In this document: positions 26,359 through 35,009 of the stretch, piece by piece
Position numbering within the stretch: the first letter of the stretch is position 1
How the letters are laid out: every line of letters begins with the position of its first letter
Source: Hirschia sp964351655
Lineage (GTDB): Bacteria > Pseudomonadota > Alphaproteobacteria > Caulobacterales > Hyphomonadaceae
Assembly (NCBI GenBank): GCA_964351655.1
Contig: CAYGPD010000012.1
Location: forward strand, 9,399 to 73,398
Direction: 5' to 3'
Length of the DNA: 64,000 bases
The notes under the pieces: generated by a model
Database searches by the model: none
The model's input: the letters and a program-made list of their open reading frames with translations, nothing else
What the model was told of the DNA's origin: nothing
Program-made: the position numbers and the translations under genes

Positions 26359-27879
26359 ATGTCGGACCGTAAACCCCTTATAATTTCTGGAGTAACTGGT
26401 GACTGGGAGGTCGTGATGGGCCTTGAGGTTCATGCTCAGATCACATCCAATTCCAAATTGTTTTCGGGTGCCTCCACCCATTTTGGAGCCGACCCCAACT
26501 GTAATGTGGCACTAGTGGATACTGCACTTCCTGGCATGTTGCCTGTCATTAATGAATTCTGTGTTGAGCAAGCCATTCGGACCGGGCTTGGTTTGAATGC
26601 AAAGATCAATTTGTATTCGCGATTTGACCGCAAGAATTACTTCTATCCAGATTTGCCTCAAGGCTATCAAATCTCACAATTCCAATATCCAATTGTCGGT
26701 GAGGGAGAGATTGAAGTTGAGCTTGAGGATGGCTCCACAATCATGGTGGGTATTGAGCGCCTACACATGGAACAAGATGCCGGGAAATCTATTCATGATC
26801 TAGACCCAAACTCAACTTATGTTGATTTGAACCGTTCTGGCGTGGCGCTGATGGAGATCGTATCTAAGCCGGATATTCGATCACCTAAAGAAGCTGCTGC
26901 TTATGTGAAGAAATTGCGCTCTATCGTGGTGGCTCTTGGAACATGTAATGGTGTGATGGCTGAAGGTAATTTGCGTGCGGATGTGAATGTGTCCGTGTGT
27001 AAGGTGGGCCAATACGCCAAATTCCAAGAAACGGGAGATTTCTCTCACCTTGGAACCCGGTGTGAAATAAAAAACGTCAACTCATTCCGCTTTATCGAAC
27101 AGGCCGCTGAATATGAGGCACGCCGCCAAGTTGAGATACTTGAAGATGGTGGTACGATTGATCAGCAAACACGTCTGTTTGATGCAGAAACAGGTGTCAC
27201 ACGGTCTATGCGCTCTAAAGAAGATGCGCATGATTACCGCTATTTTCCAGACCCTGATTTGTTGCCGCTGCAGCTGACGCAAGAGTATGTCGATAAGATC
27301 AAGGCAAGCTTGCCAGAACTGCCGGATCAGAAGAAGGCCCGCTTTGTAGAAGAGTATGGATTGAAGCCATATGACGCTGGGGTCTTGTCTGCGGAATCTG
27401 ATAAAGCAGCCTTCTTTGAAGAGGTCGCGAAAGGTCGTGATGCGAAGATGGCGGCAAATTGGGTAACGCAGGAATTGTTTGGATATTTGAACAAGTTTGA
27501 CCTTGAGCTTGCTGATAGTCCTGTATCCGCGAAGCAATTGGGTGGCTTGATTGACTTGATTGCGAATGACACAATTTCTGGGAAGATCGCTAAAGATGTG
27601 TTCCAAAAATTGATTGAAGAAGACGATGCGGACCCTGCAGCTATTGTGGAACGTGATGGCTTGAAGCAGGTCACAGACACGGGCGCGATTGAGAAAGTTG
27701 TAGATGAGATTATTGCGGGTAATCCCGATCAGGTTGAGCAAGTGAAAGCTCAATTTGCAGAGGGGCACAAAAAGCCAAAAGCGCTTGGTTGGTTTGTGGG
27801 GCAAGCAATGAAATTGTCTGGCGGTAAGGCAAATCCTAAAGCCGTGAATGATATTCTCAAAGACAAGTTAGGTTTGTAG
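26359..27879 (+). CDS. gatB: Asp-tRNA(Asn)/Glu-tRNA(Gln) amidotransferase subunit B
   Basis: 506 aa. N-terminal kinase-like cradle with the signature VVMGLEVHAQI, KNYFYPDLPQGYQISQF, and the RLHMEQDAGKS/DLNRSGVALMEIV motifs. A C-terminal helical/YqeY-like tRNA-binding tail (about 360-506) completes it. It activates the gamma-carboxyl of the tRNA-bound Glu with ATP. It is separated from gatC/gatA by about 2.3 kb, so it needs its own promoter here. Confidence 0.97.
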   Translation: MSDRKPLIISGVTGDWEVVMGLEVHAQITSNSKLFSGASTHFGADPNCNVALVDTALPGMLPVINEFCVEQAIRTGLGLNAKINLYSRFDRKNYFYPDLPQGYQISQFQYPIVGEGEIEVELEDGSTIMVGIERLHMEQDAGKSIHDLDPNSTYVDLNRSGVALMEIVSKPDIRSPKEAAAYVKKLRSIVVALGTCNGVMAEGNLRADVNVSVCKVGQYAKFQETGDFSHLGTRCEIKNVNSFRFIEQAAEYEARRQVEILEDGGTIDQQTRLFDAETGVTRSMRSKEDAHDYRYFPDPDLLPLQLTQEYVDKIKASLPELPDQKKARFVEEYGLKPYDAGVLSAESDKAAFFEEVAKGRDAKMAANWVTQELFGYLNKFDLELADSPVSAKQLGGLIDLIANDTISGKIAKDVFQKLIEEDDADPAAIVERDGLKQVTDTGAIEKVVDEIIAGNPDQVEQVKAQFAEGHKKPKALGWFVGQAMKLSGGKANPKAVNDILKDKLGL

Positions 27880-27892
27880 TTTCAAGGCTATG

Positions 27893-27930
27893 AAAAAAAG
27901 GCGTCGGATGAAAGTCCGACGCCTTTTTTT
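27893..27930. terminator. Bidirectional terminator between gatB and RcnB-like gene
   Basis: An A7 tract, GGCGTCGGA, loop TGAAAG, TCCGACGCC and a T7 tract. It can serve gatB and the convergent minus-strand gene. Confidence 0.88.
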
Positions 27931-27954
27931 GTATTTAGAAGATGCCGTTTTGTC

Positions 27955-28638
27955 TTACCAACCGCGACCGCGGTGATGGTGGCGTCCATTGTCATCATCA
28001 GAGATAATCGCACCGACTACGAGGCCGATAATCGCGCCGGTTGCGACAGACGCGAGAATGGCATCACCACGATCATTGTCGCGAACCCAGTGATGTCCAC
28101 GAGGAGGCGCATACAAACCGTGACGGTTATAGTTGGAAATAACTATACTTGAGCCAGAGCGACGGTAATTTCCGCCTATGTGATAGCGTGCACCGGAGTG
28201 GTCTGCACAATAGAGGTGCTGATTACCTGTGTGGTGGTGAGCTCCATAGCGTGCATTGCCATAGTAACGGGCGTTGTTGTGGCTATAGTAGCGATCATTG
28301 TAGTGACGGTTGTGCGATTGAATTATACGTCGCTGTTCACGGTGATGAAACGCATCAGAATTGTGGTTTCTGTAATAATTAGAATTGCTGTGAGCGTTGT
28401 AATTGTTGTCTGCGCGTTGCCACTGGTCATCGTAATGACGGTTATCGCTATAGCGGCTACGATAGCTGTCATGGTTTCTGCGGTGGGTTTCACGTATCTC
28501 ACTGTCATTCCCGCCTGCTAAGGTATCTGAACGGGAGTGATGGGCCGATTGTGCATTTGCAGTTAGGGCCGAAGGCAAGACAAAGGTACTTAGTCCTATA
28601 GCGCTGACGACAGAGATTATTTTTTTCAACGAGGTCAT
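27955..28638 (-). CDS. RcnB-like periplasmic protein with His/Asn/Tyr-rich region
   Basis: 227 aa from the ATG at 28638, which has GGAG nine bases upstream. A signal peptide ends near ANAQSAHH. A low-complexity His/Asn/Tyr/Arg region of about 110 residues follows. The end matches the RcnB-type domain: GLYAPPRGHHWVRDNDRGDAILASVATGAI. RcnB proteins modulate nickel/cobalt homeostasis; the abundant His suggests metal binding, though this is inference. A Gly-zipper-like GAIIGLVVGAII precedes the His-rich tail. Confidence 0.75.
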   Translation of the reverse strand: MTSLKKIISVVSAIGLSTFVLPSALTANAQSAHHSRSDTLAGGNDSEIRETHRRNHDSYRSRYSDNRHYDDQWQRADNNYNAHSNSNYYRNHNSDAFHHREQRRIIQSHNRHYNDRYYSHNNARYYGNARYGAHHHTGNQHLYCADHSGARYHIGGNYRRSGSSIVISNYNRHGLYAPPRGHHWVRDNDRGDAILASVATGAIIGLVVGAIISDDDNGRHHHRGRGW

Positions 28639-28847
28639 GAACAGGATCTCCTGCAAATTCTGAGAACACGCCGAGAAGTCTATAGAAAAGCAGTTTTGCT
28701 TTTGGGCGTGATCGATGGCAAATGGTGCGTCAAAGTGGATGAACTCAATCTGAACAATGTAGTTCCAGACATATCACGTTTTAGTGTGTATAATGCAAAA
28801 AAGACGCCTTGTTAGGCCAAATTAGAGAAAAGAATTGGCTTAATGCT

Positions 28848-29264
28848 ATGACGGATATTACTTTTTTAGACTTGGAGCCCTTTATAGAAGAGAGCTTCAT
28901 TCGCGCAGGTGGTCCAGGTGGTCAGAATGTCAATAAGGTCTCAACTGCGGTGCAATTGCGGTTTGATCTAGCGGCATGTGATACAATAGTGGACGCCGCA
29001 AAAATGCGGATTTCCCGCAAATTAGCATCTAAGCTGACTAAAGAAGGCGTGCTTATTATCAAAGCTCAGCAGCATCGCACACAGCAGATGAACCGAGATG
29101 ACGCGCGTGAACGTTTGGTTGCTATGTTAAATGAAGCTGCACACAAGCCGAAATTTCGTGTTGCATCACGTCCCAGCTTGTCGGCGAAACGTAAGCGCAC
29201 AGATACGAAAACGAAGCGCGGACAAGTCAAGAAGTTGCGTGGGCGAGTAAATCCAACTGATTGA
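28848..29264 (+). CDS. arfB: Alternative ribosome-rescue factor ArfB (YaeJ)
   Basis: 138 aa from the ATG at 28848. The release-factor catalytic motif GGPGGQNVNKVSTAVQLRF is near the N-terminus, and the basic C-terminal tail (KRKRTDTKTKRGQVKKLRGR) enters the empty mRNA channel. ArfB hydrolyses peptidyl-tRNA on ribosomes stalled without a stop codon. The frame extends upstream to a TTG (28809), but the family starts at TDITFLDLEPF. Confidence 0.93.
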   Translation: MTDITFLDLEPFIEESFIRAGGPGGQNVNKVSTAVQLRFDLAACDTIVDAAKMRISRKLASKLTKEGVLIIKAQQHRTQQMNRDDARERLVAMLNEAAHKPKFRVASRPSLSAKRKRTDTKTKRGQVKKLRGRVNPTD

Positions 29265-30218
29265 TTAAATGAGATTTATTTCACGTAATCTTTGCAGTAA
29301 AAACTCGTGAGCAGTGATACTTTCTGGGTAGAGGTTAGGGCTTTCTGGTGAAATGCAGGTCTCTAAAGTTTTGATCTCAAAGTCTGGACGAAAATGTGCG
29401 AAAAATGGTGTTGAATAACGCGCAAATTTAGAACGTTCAGGTTTTGGGTTCACAACGCGGTGCAATGTTGAAGGTAGGACATTGTTGGTAAGGCGTTCTA
29501 GCATATCACCGATATTTACGACGATACATCCTGGGGGGGGAGAAATTGGTAACCAGCGACCATCGCGGTCTTTTAGCTCTAATCCACCTTCCTCGGCACC
29601 TAAAAGCAGCGTAATCACGTTGATATCGCCATGTTCGGCAGCACGTACGGAGCCTTCTGGCGGGAGCGTATCTTGGGCGGGGTAGTGAAGAAGACGCAAG
29701 ATTGAGTTGCCATCTTGCATGGGGTCTTTGAACCAATTTTCATCGAGTCCAAGATAAATCGCTATTGAAGAGAGGACGTCTGCACCTAATGCGTCGAGAG
29801 CTTGATACATGCCATATGTGGCTGTGTTCCAGTCCTGCACCTCGTCTGGTATGACATTGGGTGGCATGAGGTCTGCGTATGCATGGCCCGTGGTAAGCGA
29901 GCGCCCGATATGCCAAAATTCTTTTAGGTCGATGTGTTGAGCGTCTTTAGCTTTTTCCTGACCAAAAGGAAAATATCCACGTTGGCCTTCTCTCGTGTGC
30001 TTATATTTTTGTTTGGTGTCGTCTGGTAAGGCGAAGAAGGTTTTTGTACGATTGAGTGCAGTGTCTAGCACTGTTTGATCCAACCCATGGTCAGACAGAA
30101 CGGCAAAACCGTAACGTTTGAAACTTTCACCAAGAGATGTCGCAAAGCCTTGCGGATTGCTTGCACGTGTCGTCATGGAAACGGGTGCTATTGCGGACAC
30201 AACATCATCAAGGGACAT
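29265..30218 (-). CDS. Isopenicillin-N-synthase-like 2OG/Fe(II) dioxygenase
   Basis: 317 aa. N-terminal DIOX_N domain (GFAVLSDHGLD, GQRGYFPFG). Iron ligands His196 and Asp198 in EHGDINVIT and His253 in STLHRVVNP; the co-substrate Arg-x-Ser is RYSTPFF (267-269). The bacterial members of this family are mostly uncharacterised oxygenases. The start at 30218 has GGAG eight bases upstream. Its stop abuts that of the convergent arfB gene. Confidence 0.88.
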   Translation of the reverse strand: MSLDDVVSAIAPVSMTTRASNPQGFATSLGESFKRYGFAVLSDHGLDQTVLDTALNRTKTFFALPDDTKQKYKHTREGQRGYFPFGQEKAKDAQHIDLKEFWHIGRSLTTGHAYADLMPPNVIPDEVQDWNTATYGMYQALDALGADVLSSIAIYLGLDENWFKDPMQDGNSILRLLHYPAQDTLPPEGSVRAAEHGDINVITLLLGAEEGGLELKDRDGRWLPISPPPGCIVVNIGDMLERLTNNVLPSTLHRVVNPKPERSKFARYSTPFFAHFRPDFEIKTLETCISPESPNLYPESITAHEFLLQRLREINLI

Positions 30219-30339
30219 TAATCTTCTCCAAATTTGGCCTTGGGCCAATCAGCGGGGGGAGTGATGTTGAATACTATAATTACGTCTTGGTACATAGCAA
30301 ATTTGAAAATTGCTGAACGCGCATTGGGAATGTGACCTA

Positions 30340-31698
30340 TTATCTACGTTTTGTTGTACGGGGTTTTTGCGCCCATCTTGGTGCAGAAATTGTAATGCGA
30401 TCAGTATCTGGAATAATTTTTTTAGCGATAAAAATGTAGCTAATAGCAAAGAAAAAAATTGCTGAAGCGTTCACATTTTGGTTGAGCAGCAAACTTTCTG
30501 AGAGTGAGAATAAGACAAGCTGAAAAACGATGAGGAATGGAAATGGTCCATGTTTTCCGGTAGCTAAAAATGCACTCTTAGTAAGGGCAAATAGCGTAAA
30601 TAAAGCGACCAAGACTAATCCTGTATATCCAAGAGACAAGCCTATCTCTAACCAACTATTGTGAGCAGTTGGAACACTCCAATCGAGAACTTGAACGATG
30701 TTCGCAGATGGACCGTCGGGATCTTTCCAGAACACTCCATATCCGTAACCGGTAAATTTGTGTTGATTTATCAAATCAATCACCAATGCCCAAATATCGG
30801 TGCGGCCTGTGAAGGTAAGGTCTTTTCCAATAAGGGACACCGCAAATTCGGGTGCTATGGCAAGTATGGCATATACAATACCGGCAATGCTCAAGCCGAT
30901 CCATACAGTGATGATTGCAAATATAGGATTGCGAATTGCTATTTGGTAGAAAGCTAACCCCAAATAAGGAACAATCATCGCGATCAGGGAGGTTTTGGAT
31001 GTTGACCCTAATACAAGCAAGATTGTTAGGAGGAGACCAAACCACCAAATTTTCTGAACATTGCCGTTTTCGTGTTTTCCTTCGTAGAATAGCAATGCAA
31101 GAAAAATGAGGTTTGCGCGTGCCATTTCTCCCCCCATATGGTTTTTTTCGAGCATAAAGCCGCGCCAAGCGCCCACGTGAAGTTCGGAGTGAATTCCCCA
31201 AGAGGGGATGGCCACAATAATTAGTAAATTAATGACTGCGACTGATAGGCATGCCCATGCTATGATTTTCAAGGTATCAATCAGTGGGGCACGAATGGCG
31301 AGGTACATTCCAAAAAAGAATGTAAAGCTAAGGGCGATAACACGTCTTTGCGTGATATCGGGATTGATGGACCATGTAATAGATAAAATAGTTAGCAAAA
31401 ACAGCAATAAAATCGGCCAGAACCGGAACAATGCTGCAAATAGCTTTTTGTAGTTGCAGATAAGTAAAGCGAGCAGGCAAAGATAAGATGGATACCAAGA
31501 GGCCCGCGCAATTGGGCCGGGGTCTATTTCTATCATGCCAGGGTTTTCTGCCCCTGGACCTATTAGGAGGGCAACCCATAAACCTGAATATGTCATGACA
31601 ACAAAGAAGACGAGAATGCGCTCTATCCAGCCAAATGCAGATAGGTGTGTTTCGGAGTTTGATTGTAATTTAGAAATATAGGTGTCGTTTGTCAGCAC
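30340..31698 (-). CDS. O-antigen ligase/Wzy-like polysaccharide polymerase (copy 1)
   Basis: 452 aa with about 10-12 membrane spans and a periplasmic loop in the C-terminal half, as in Wzy/WaaL. Conserved motifs include GAWRGFMLEKNHMGGEMAR, GSTSKTSLIA and FTGRTDIW. In a holdfast-type locus it would link repeat units on undecaprenyl-PP in the periplasm (HfsC/HfsI role). The GTG start has GGAG eight bases upstream. It is followed about 100 bases upstream by a paralogue with the same motif set. Confidence 0.82.
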   Translation of the reverse strand: MLTNDTYISKLQSNSETHLSAFGWIERILVFFVVMTYSGLWVALLIGPGAENPGMIEIDPGPIARASWYPSYLCLLALLICNYKKLFAALFRFWPILLLFLLTILSITWSINPDITQRRVIALSFTFFFGMYLAIRAPLIDTLKIIAWACLSVAVINLLIIVAIPSWGIHSELHVGAWRGFMLEKNHMGGEMARANLIFLALLFYEGKHENGNVQKIWWFGLLLTILLVLGSTSKTSLIAMIVPYLGLAFYQIAIRNPIFAIITVWIGLSIAGIVYAILAIAPEFAVSLIGKDLTFTGRTDIWALVIDLINQHKFTGYGYGVFWKDPDGPSANIVQVLDWSVPTAHNSWLEIGLSLGYTGLVLVALFTLFALTKSAFLATGKHGPFPFLIVFQLVLFSLSESLLLNQNVNASAIFFFAISYIFIAKKIIPDTDRITISAPRWAQKPRTTKRR

Positions 31699-31796
31699 GC
31701 AGTTCGCTCCAGACCATACATTCTCTAAATGAGAGAGATGGCAGTGTTTAGGCGTTCGTAAAATCTGACAAGGCGTAATGATTTAACTTTGCGTAT

Positions 31797-33107
31797 TTAA
31801 GCAGGTCTGGGACTTTGAATCGGAAAAGCCCAATCAGGAGCGGTCAAAGGTTGAGCGTCATTGCGTTGAGGGATTTTCGATCCGATGAGAATGTATGAAA
31901 TCATGAAATAATAGAACATGTTCACATAAGAGTTGTAGCCCATCAAGACACTCTCAGAAAAGGTCACTGCTAGAATTTGGATCATCATAATAAGCAGCAC
32001 AGGTCCATGTTGACCTGTTGCCATCCATGCACTTTTTAACAATGTCCAAAGTGTAATGCAGGCGAATATCGATACTCCAATAAGGCCTACATCCAATGTG
32101 ATATCCAGCCAAGAATTGTGGGCATGGGCTACTTCAAAATCGAGTTCGTAGCGTATGTGATCAGCAGGGCCGTTTGGTGCCTCCCAAAATGCAGAATACC
32201 CATAGCCAAGCCATTTGTTATTTTGAATCCATAAGATGGATTGCTCCCATATCCCAGTACGCCCTGTGAATGTTAGATCTCTTCCGATGAGGGACACAAA
32301 TTGTTCCGGGTGGTTGGTGATCATGTAGGTACAAAGTGTCACAATGCACACAAATGCCCAAACCATAGAGATGGCGAGGAGAATTGATTTTCTTGATATG
32401 ACATACACAACCCAGAGACAGTAGGGCATTAAGGCGGATAAGAGGGCTGTCTTGGATGTGGAGCCCAGAACGCAGATCATTGTTATAGCTAGGCCAAACA
32501 TCCACAGTTTCCGATTTCGCTGATCAAGAAATAGAAGTGCGAAGAAAAGGAAATTGGCACGCGCCATATTTCCCCCGAAGTGGTTTTTTGTCAGCATCCA
32601 CCCTTTCCACGCACCGATGTGTATTTCTTGATCTACACCAAAAGAAGGAACCGCGATGATGAGCGCAATTGCGGTTAACGTCATCAAGAGCCAAGCGCCT
32701 CCGATTATGCGTAATGTGGACAAGAGAGGTCCACGGATGGCCAAATATAACCCAAAGAACAATGTGAATATGAGGGAGATCGTGGCCTTTATAGACACTT
32801 CAGGCATGATCGACCAACTTATGGACGAAATGACAAGTGCTAGCATCAGAAGCAGTGGCAAGAATTGAGGAGTTTTGAGCAGAAGCGCTTTCCAGCGAAA
32901 GCCGACAAGTACCAGTGTCACAACATAGATAAGATACCAAGAAATTTTGGCGAGGATTGTAAATTCCGGTGTCAATCCTGCGTTGGGCATTACAAGGAAT
33001 AGGATAAAACCAGAATGCCCCAAGACACCAAACATTGTTAGGAGCTTTTCAAAGAAAAACGCCTTGGGATGTTCGCGTTGAAGCTTGCTATCTGTTTCAA
33101 ATAGCAT
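31797..33107 (-). CDS. O-antigen ligase/Wzy-like polysaccharide polymerase (copy 2)
   Basis: 436 aa multi-span membrane protein, a tandem paralogue of the neighbour: GAWKGWMLTKNHFGGNMAR, GSTSKTALLS and FTGRTGIW sit at equivalent places. It is probably a second polymerase of the same polysaccharide pathway, as Caulobacter has two partly redundant ones (HfsC and HfsI). First gene of a leftward pair; it diverges from the GH5 gene, with about 170 bases in between. Confidence 0.82.
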   Translation of the reverse strand: MLFETDSKLQREHPKAFFFEKLLTMFGVLGHSGFILFLVMPNAGLTPEFTILAKISWYLIYVVTLVLVGFRWKALLLKTPQFLPLLLMLALVISSISWSIMPEVSIKATISLIFTLFFGLYLAIRGPLLSTLRIIGGAWLLMTLTAIALIIAVPSFGVDQEIHIGAWKGWMLTKNHFGGNMARANFLFFALLFLDQRNRKLWMFGLAITMICVLGSTSKTALLSALMPYCLWVVYVISRKSILLAISMVWAFVCIVTLCTYMITNHPEQFVSLIGRDLTFTGRTGIWEQSILWIQNNKWLGYGYSAFWEAPNGPADHIRYELDFEVAHAHNSWLDITLDVGLIGVSIFACITLWTLLKSAWMATGQHGPVLLIMMIQILAVTFSESVLMGYNSYVNMFYYFMISYILIGSKIPQRNDAQPLTAPDWAFPIQSPRPA

Positions 33108-33278
33108 GGAGATTGATATCCAAATTTAGGTGATCGAGTAGTTGCAAACTATGCTAGGAGGGGGTGTGTTTCAATGAGAAATAGTCAATAAGCAATTCTA
33201 AATCTGGCCTTTTCATGCTGTTTTCTATTCAAAGGGGAAATAGCTGCAAATGAATCCCTTTTGTGTGGAGTTTATGAA

Positions 33279-34319
33279 ATGAAAAAGAGAATTGCGCTGT
33301 TGTTAGCTCTGCTCTTAGGTGTGCTCGTGTTTGTCTGTGGGTATTTTTTGTTCCGCAATGATGGTGGATCTGACCCCAAACCATATGCTGCGACAACGCT
33401 TCCAGCTGGGCCTGTATCTAAGTGTATAAACCTTGGAAATGCGTTGGATGCACCAAATGAAGGCGATTGGACATATCGCATTGAAGATAATCATTTGACG
33501 GCCATTGCTGATGCTGGATTTGAAAGCGTGAGAGTGCCGGTGCGATGGTCTGCTCATGCAGGCAGTGAGCCGCCTTATACGATTGATCCTCAATTTATGG
33601 ACCGTGTCTCACATGTCGTCGATGAAGCTATCGCCCATGATCTCAAGGTTATTTTGAATGTGCACCATTATATAGAAATAATGGATGACCCGAACGCGCA
33701 TACCGAACGTCTAGAAGAAATGTGGGACCAGATCGCGCGGCGATTTGCGGGACGAGGTGATAAAATCGTATTTGAATTGCTCAATGAAGCAATGGATAAT
33801 CTAACAAATGCCAAGCTTGAGAAAATCAATGCTGCGTTGGTTGTGAAACTACGAAATATTGTTGGGCCCGAGCCTTGGATAATAGTCGGCGGAGATAAAT
33901 GGGGCAGCATTGAAGGGATAAAGAATGCACGTGTCCCGAGCGACCCTCGGATTATATTGACCTTTCATGATTACAGCCCGTTTGAATTTACCCATCAAGG
34001 GGCAACTTTTACAGCGCAAGAGTTTCCAGTTGGGCAGACATGGGGCAGCGATGATGAGCTTGCAGATATGGCGAAGTTGTTTGAGCAAGCGGTCAAGATT
34101 GGCATTGAAAGGCAAGTCCCGATTTTTCTAGGGGAGTTTGGTGTTATCAACACTGTGCCTGAAGAGGAACGCGTAAATTGGATGCGGGCTTATCGTCAAG
34201 CTGCGGATGAGGCAGGTATTGGCTGGTGTTTATGGGATTTTGGAGCTGCATTTTCAATTTATGACACTCAAACTCAAAAGTGGAACGAGCCGATTTTAGA
34301 TGCATTATTGGGGCATTGA
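33279..34319 (+). CDS. Membrane-anchored GH5-type glycoside hydrolase
   Basis: 346 aa from the ATG at 33279 (GGAG nine bases upstream; the open frame starts at a TTG, 33261). An N-terminal anchor (MKKRIALLLALLLGVLVF) exports the enzyme. The GH5 cellulase fold shows CINLGNALDAPNEGDW, VRVPVRWSAH, VILNVHHY, the acid/base Glu170 in ELLNEA, and the nucleophile Glu286 in FLGEFGV. It probably cuts beta-1,4 linkages. Its place inside an exopolysaccharide locus suggests trimming or recycling of that polymer, like the cellulase in cellulose operons (inference). Confidence 0.88.
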   Translation: MKKRIALLLALLLGVLVFVCGYFLFRNDGGSDPKPYAATTLPAGPVSKCINLGNALDAPNEGDWTYRIEDNHLTAIADAGFESVRVPVRWSAHAGSEPPYTIDPQFMDRVSHVVDEAIAHDLKVILNVHHYIEIMDDPNAHTERLEEMWDQIARRFAGRGDKIVFELLNEAMDNLTNAKLEKINAALVVKLRNIVGPEPWIIVGGDKWGSIEGIKNARVPSDPRIILTFHDYSPFEFTHQGATFTAQEFPVGQTWGSDDELADMAKLFEQAVKIGIERQVPIFLGEFGVINTVPEEERVNWMRAYRQAADEAGIGWCLWDFGAAFSIYDTQTQKWNEPILDALLGH

Positions 34320-34687
34320 GTTCAGCATTGGTAGATGAAGGAGGGGAAAGGTTTGCTTTCCCCTACAGGAAGCTTGAGTTTGTTGAGTATTGTCTCAACT
34401 TAGTTTTAATGACCTTCCTAAACATGGTAAGCAGAACTATGTAGAATTGAACTGTTCAAGTAACTTTTTGTTATTGTCAGTTTATATTCAAATAATTTAA
34501 AATAAAAGATCAGTGACAACTGCCTGTTTTGAAGTATTTGTCGTTGTAATTAACTATAGATCAATAGAGATTCGCTTCAATGTGTACATCGCCGGAGAAG
34601 GTGATGGTTTATGGTTTATGGTGGAACGGCTCTTTGATCATGGGAAATAACCCGACACGGAGCCACATTGTCGAAGGATGACATAAA
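34320..34687. other. Intergenic region GH5 / SEL1 gene
   Basis: About 370 AT-rich bases. A hairpin GGGGAAAG-GTTTG-CTTTCCCC (34343-34363) follows the GH5 stop without a T-run. A perfect inverted repeat TTGAAC-T-GTTCAA lies at 34447-34459 and could be an operator. A GGTTTAT tandem pair occurs near 34606. I see no gene. Confidence 0.45.
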
Positions 34688-34960
34688 ATGGCTTATGCTG
34701 ATGCACTGATCGAAGCACCGGAAGCGTGCTTGAACAAAAACTCTGCGGGTGAAGAGATTTACCGTGTAGGACTAATGTATTCTACAGGGATGGGCGTTGC
34801 TATTGATTACGTAGCTGCTCACAAATGGTTTAACCTTGCAGCCCTAAAAGGCGTGAAGGAAGCCCGTATGCTTCGCAGAGAAATGGTTGACTACATGTCG
34901 ACACAAGAATTGCGTCAAGCGCAACGTTCTGCACGCGAGTGGATGCAAAAAGCGAACTAA
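34688..34960 (+). CDS. SEL1-repeat protein (small)
   Basis: 90 aa. One Sel1-type helical repeat is clear (YRVGLMYSTGMGVAIDYVAAHKWFNLAALKG), followed by a charged helix (TQELRQAQRSAREWMQKAN). There is no signal peptide. Such short SEL1 proteins are widespread next to housekeeping genes in Alphaproteobacteria and are thought to mediate protein contacts; the function is unknown. The stop lies inside a hairpin. Confidence 0.75.
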   Translation: MAYADALIEAPEACLNKNSAGEEIYRVGLMYSTGMGVAIDYVAAHKWFNLAALKGVKEARMLRREMVDYMSTQELRQAQRSAREWMQKAN

Positions 34961-34980
34961 CTATAAGTTCGCTTATCTTT
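34950..34980 (+). terminator. Hairpin at the SEL1 gene end
   Basis: AAGCGAAC (34950-34957) pairs with GTTCGCTT (34967-34974), then ATCTTT. The stem includes the last codons of the gene. Confidence 0.5.
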
Positions 34981-35009
34981 CCTGCTTTGAGATTTAAGAT
35001 CATTGCCGA

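Noticed and set aside
27082..27804. 240-residue open frame on the minus strand across gatB
   Set aside because: It lies wholly inside gatB, has no ribosome site, and its residue mix looks like a frame shadow.
28848..29264. Possibility that this is a full peptide-chain release factor
   Set aside because: The GGQ domain is present but the codon-recognition domains are missing, and the tail is basic as in ArfB.
34604..34618. GGTTTAT tandem pair
   Set aside because: Only two short copies; expected by chance in AT-rich DNA.
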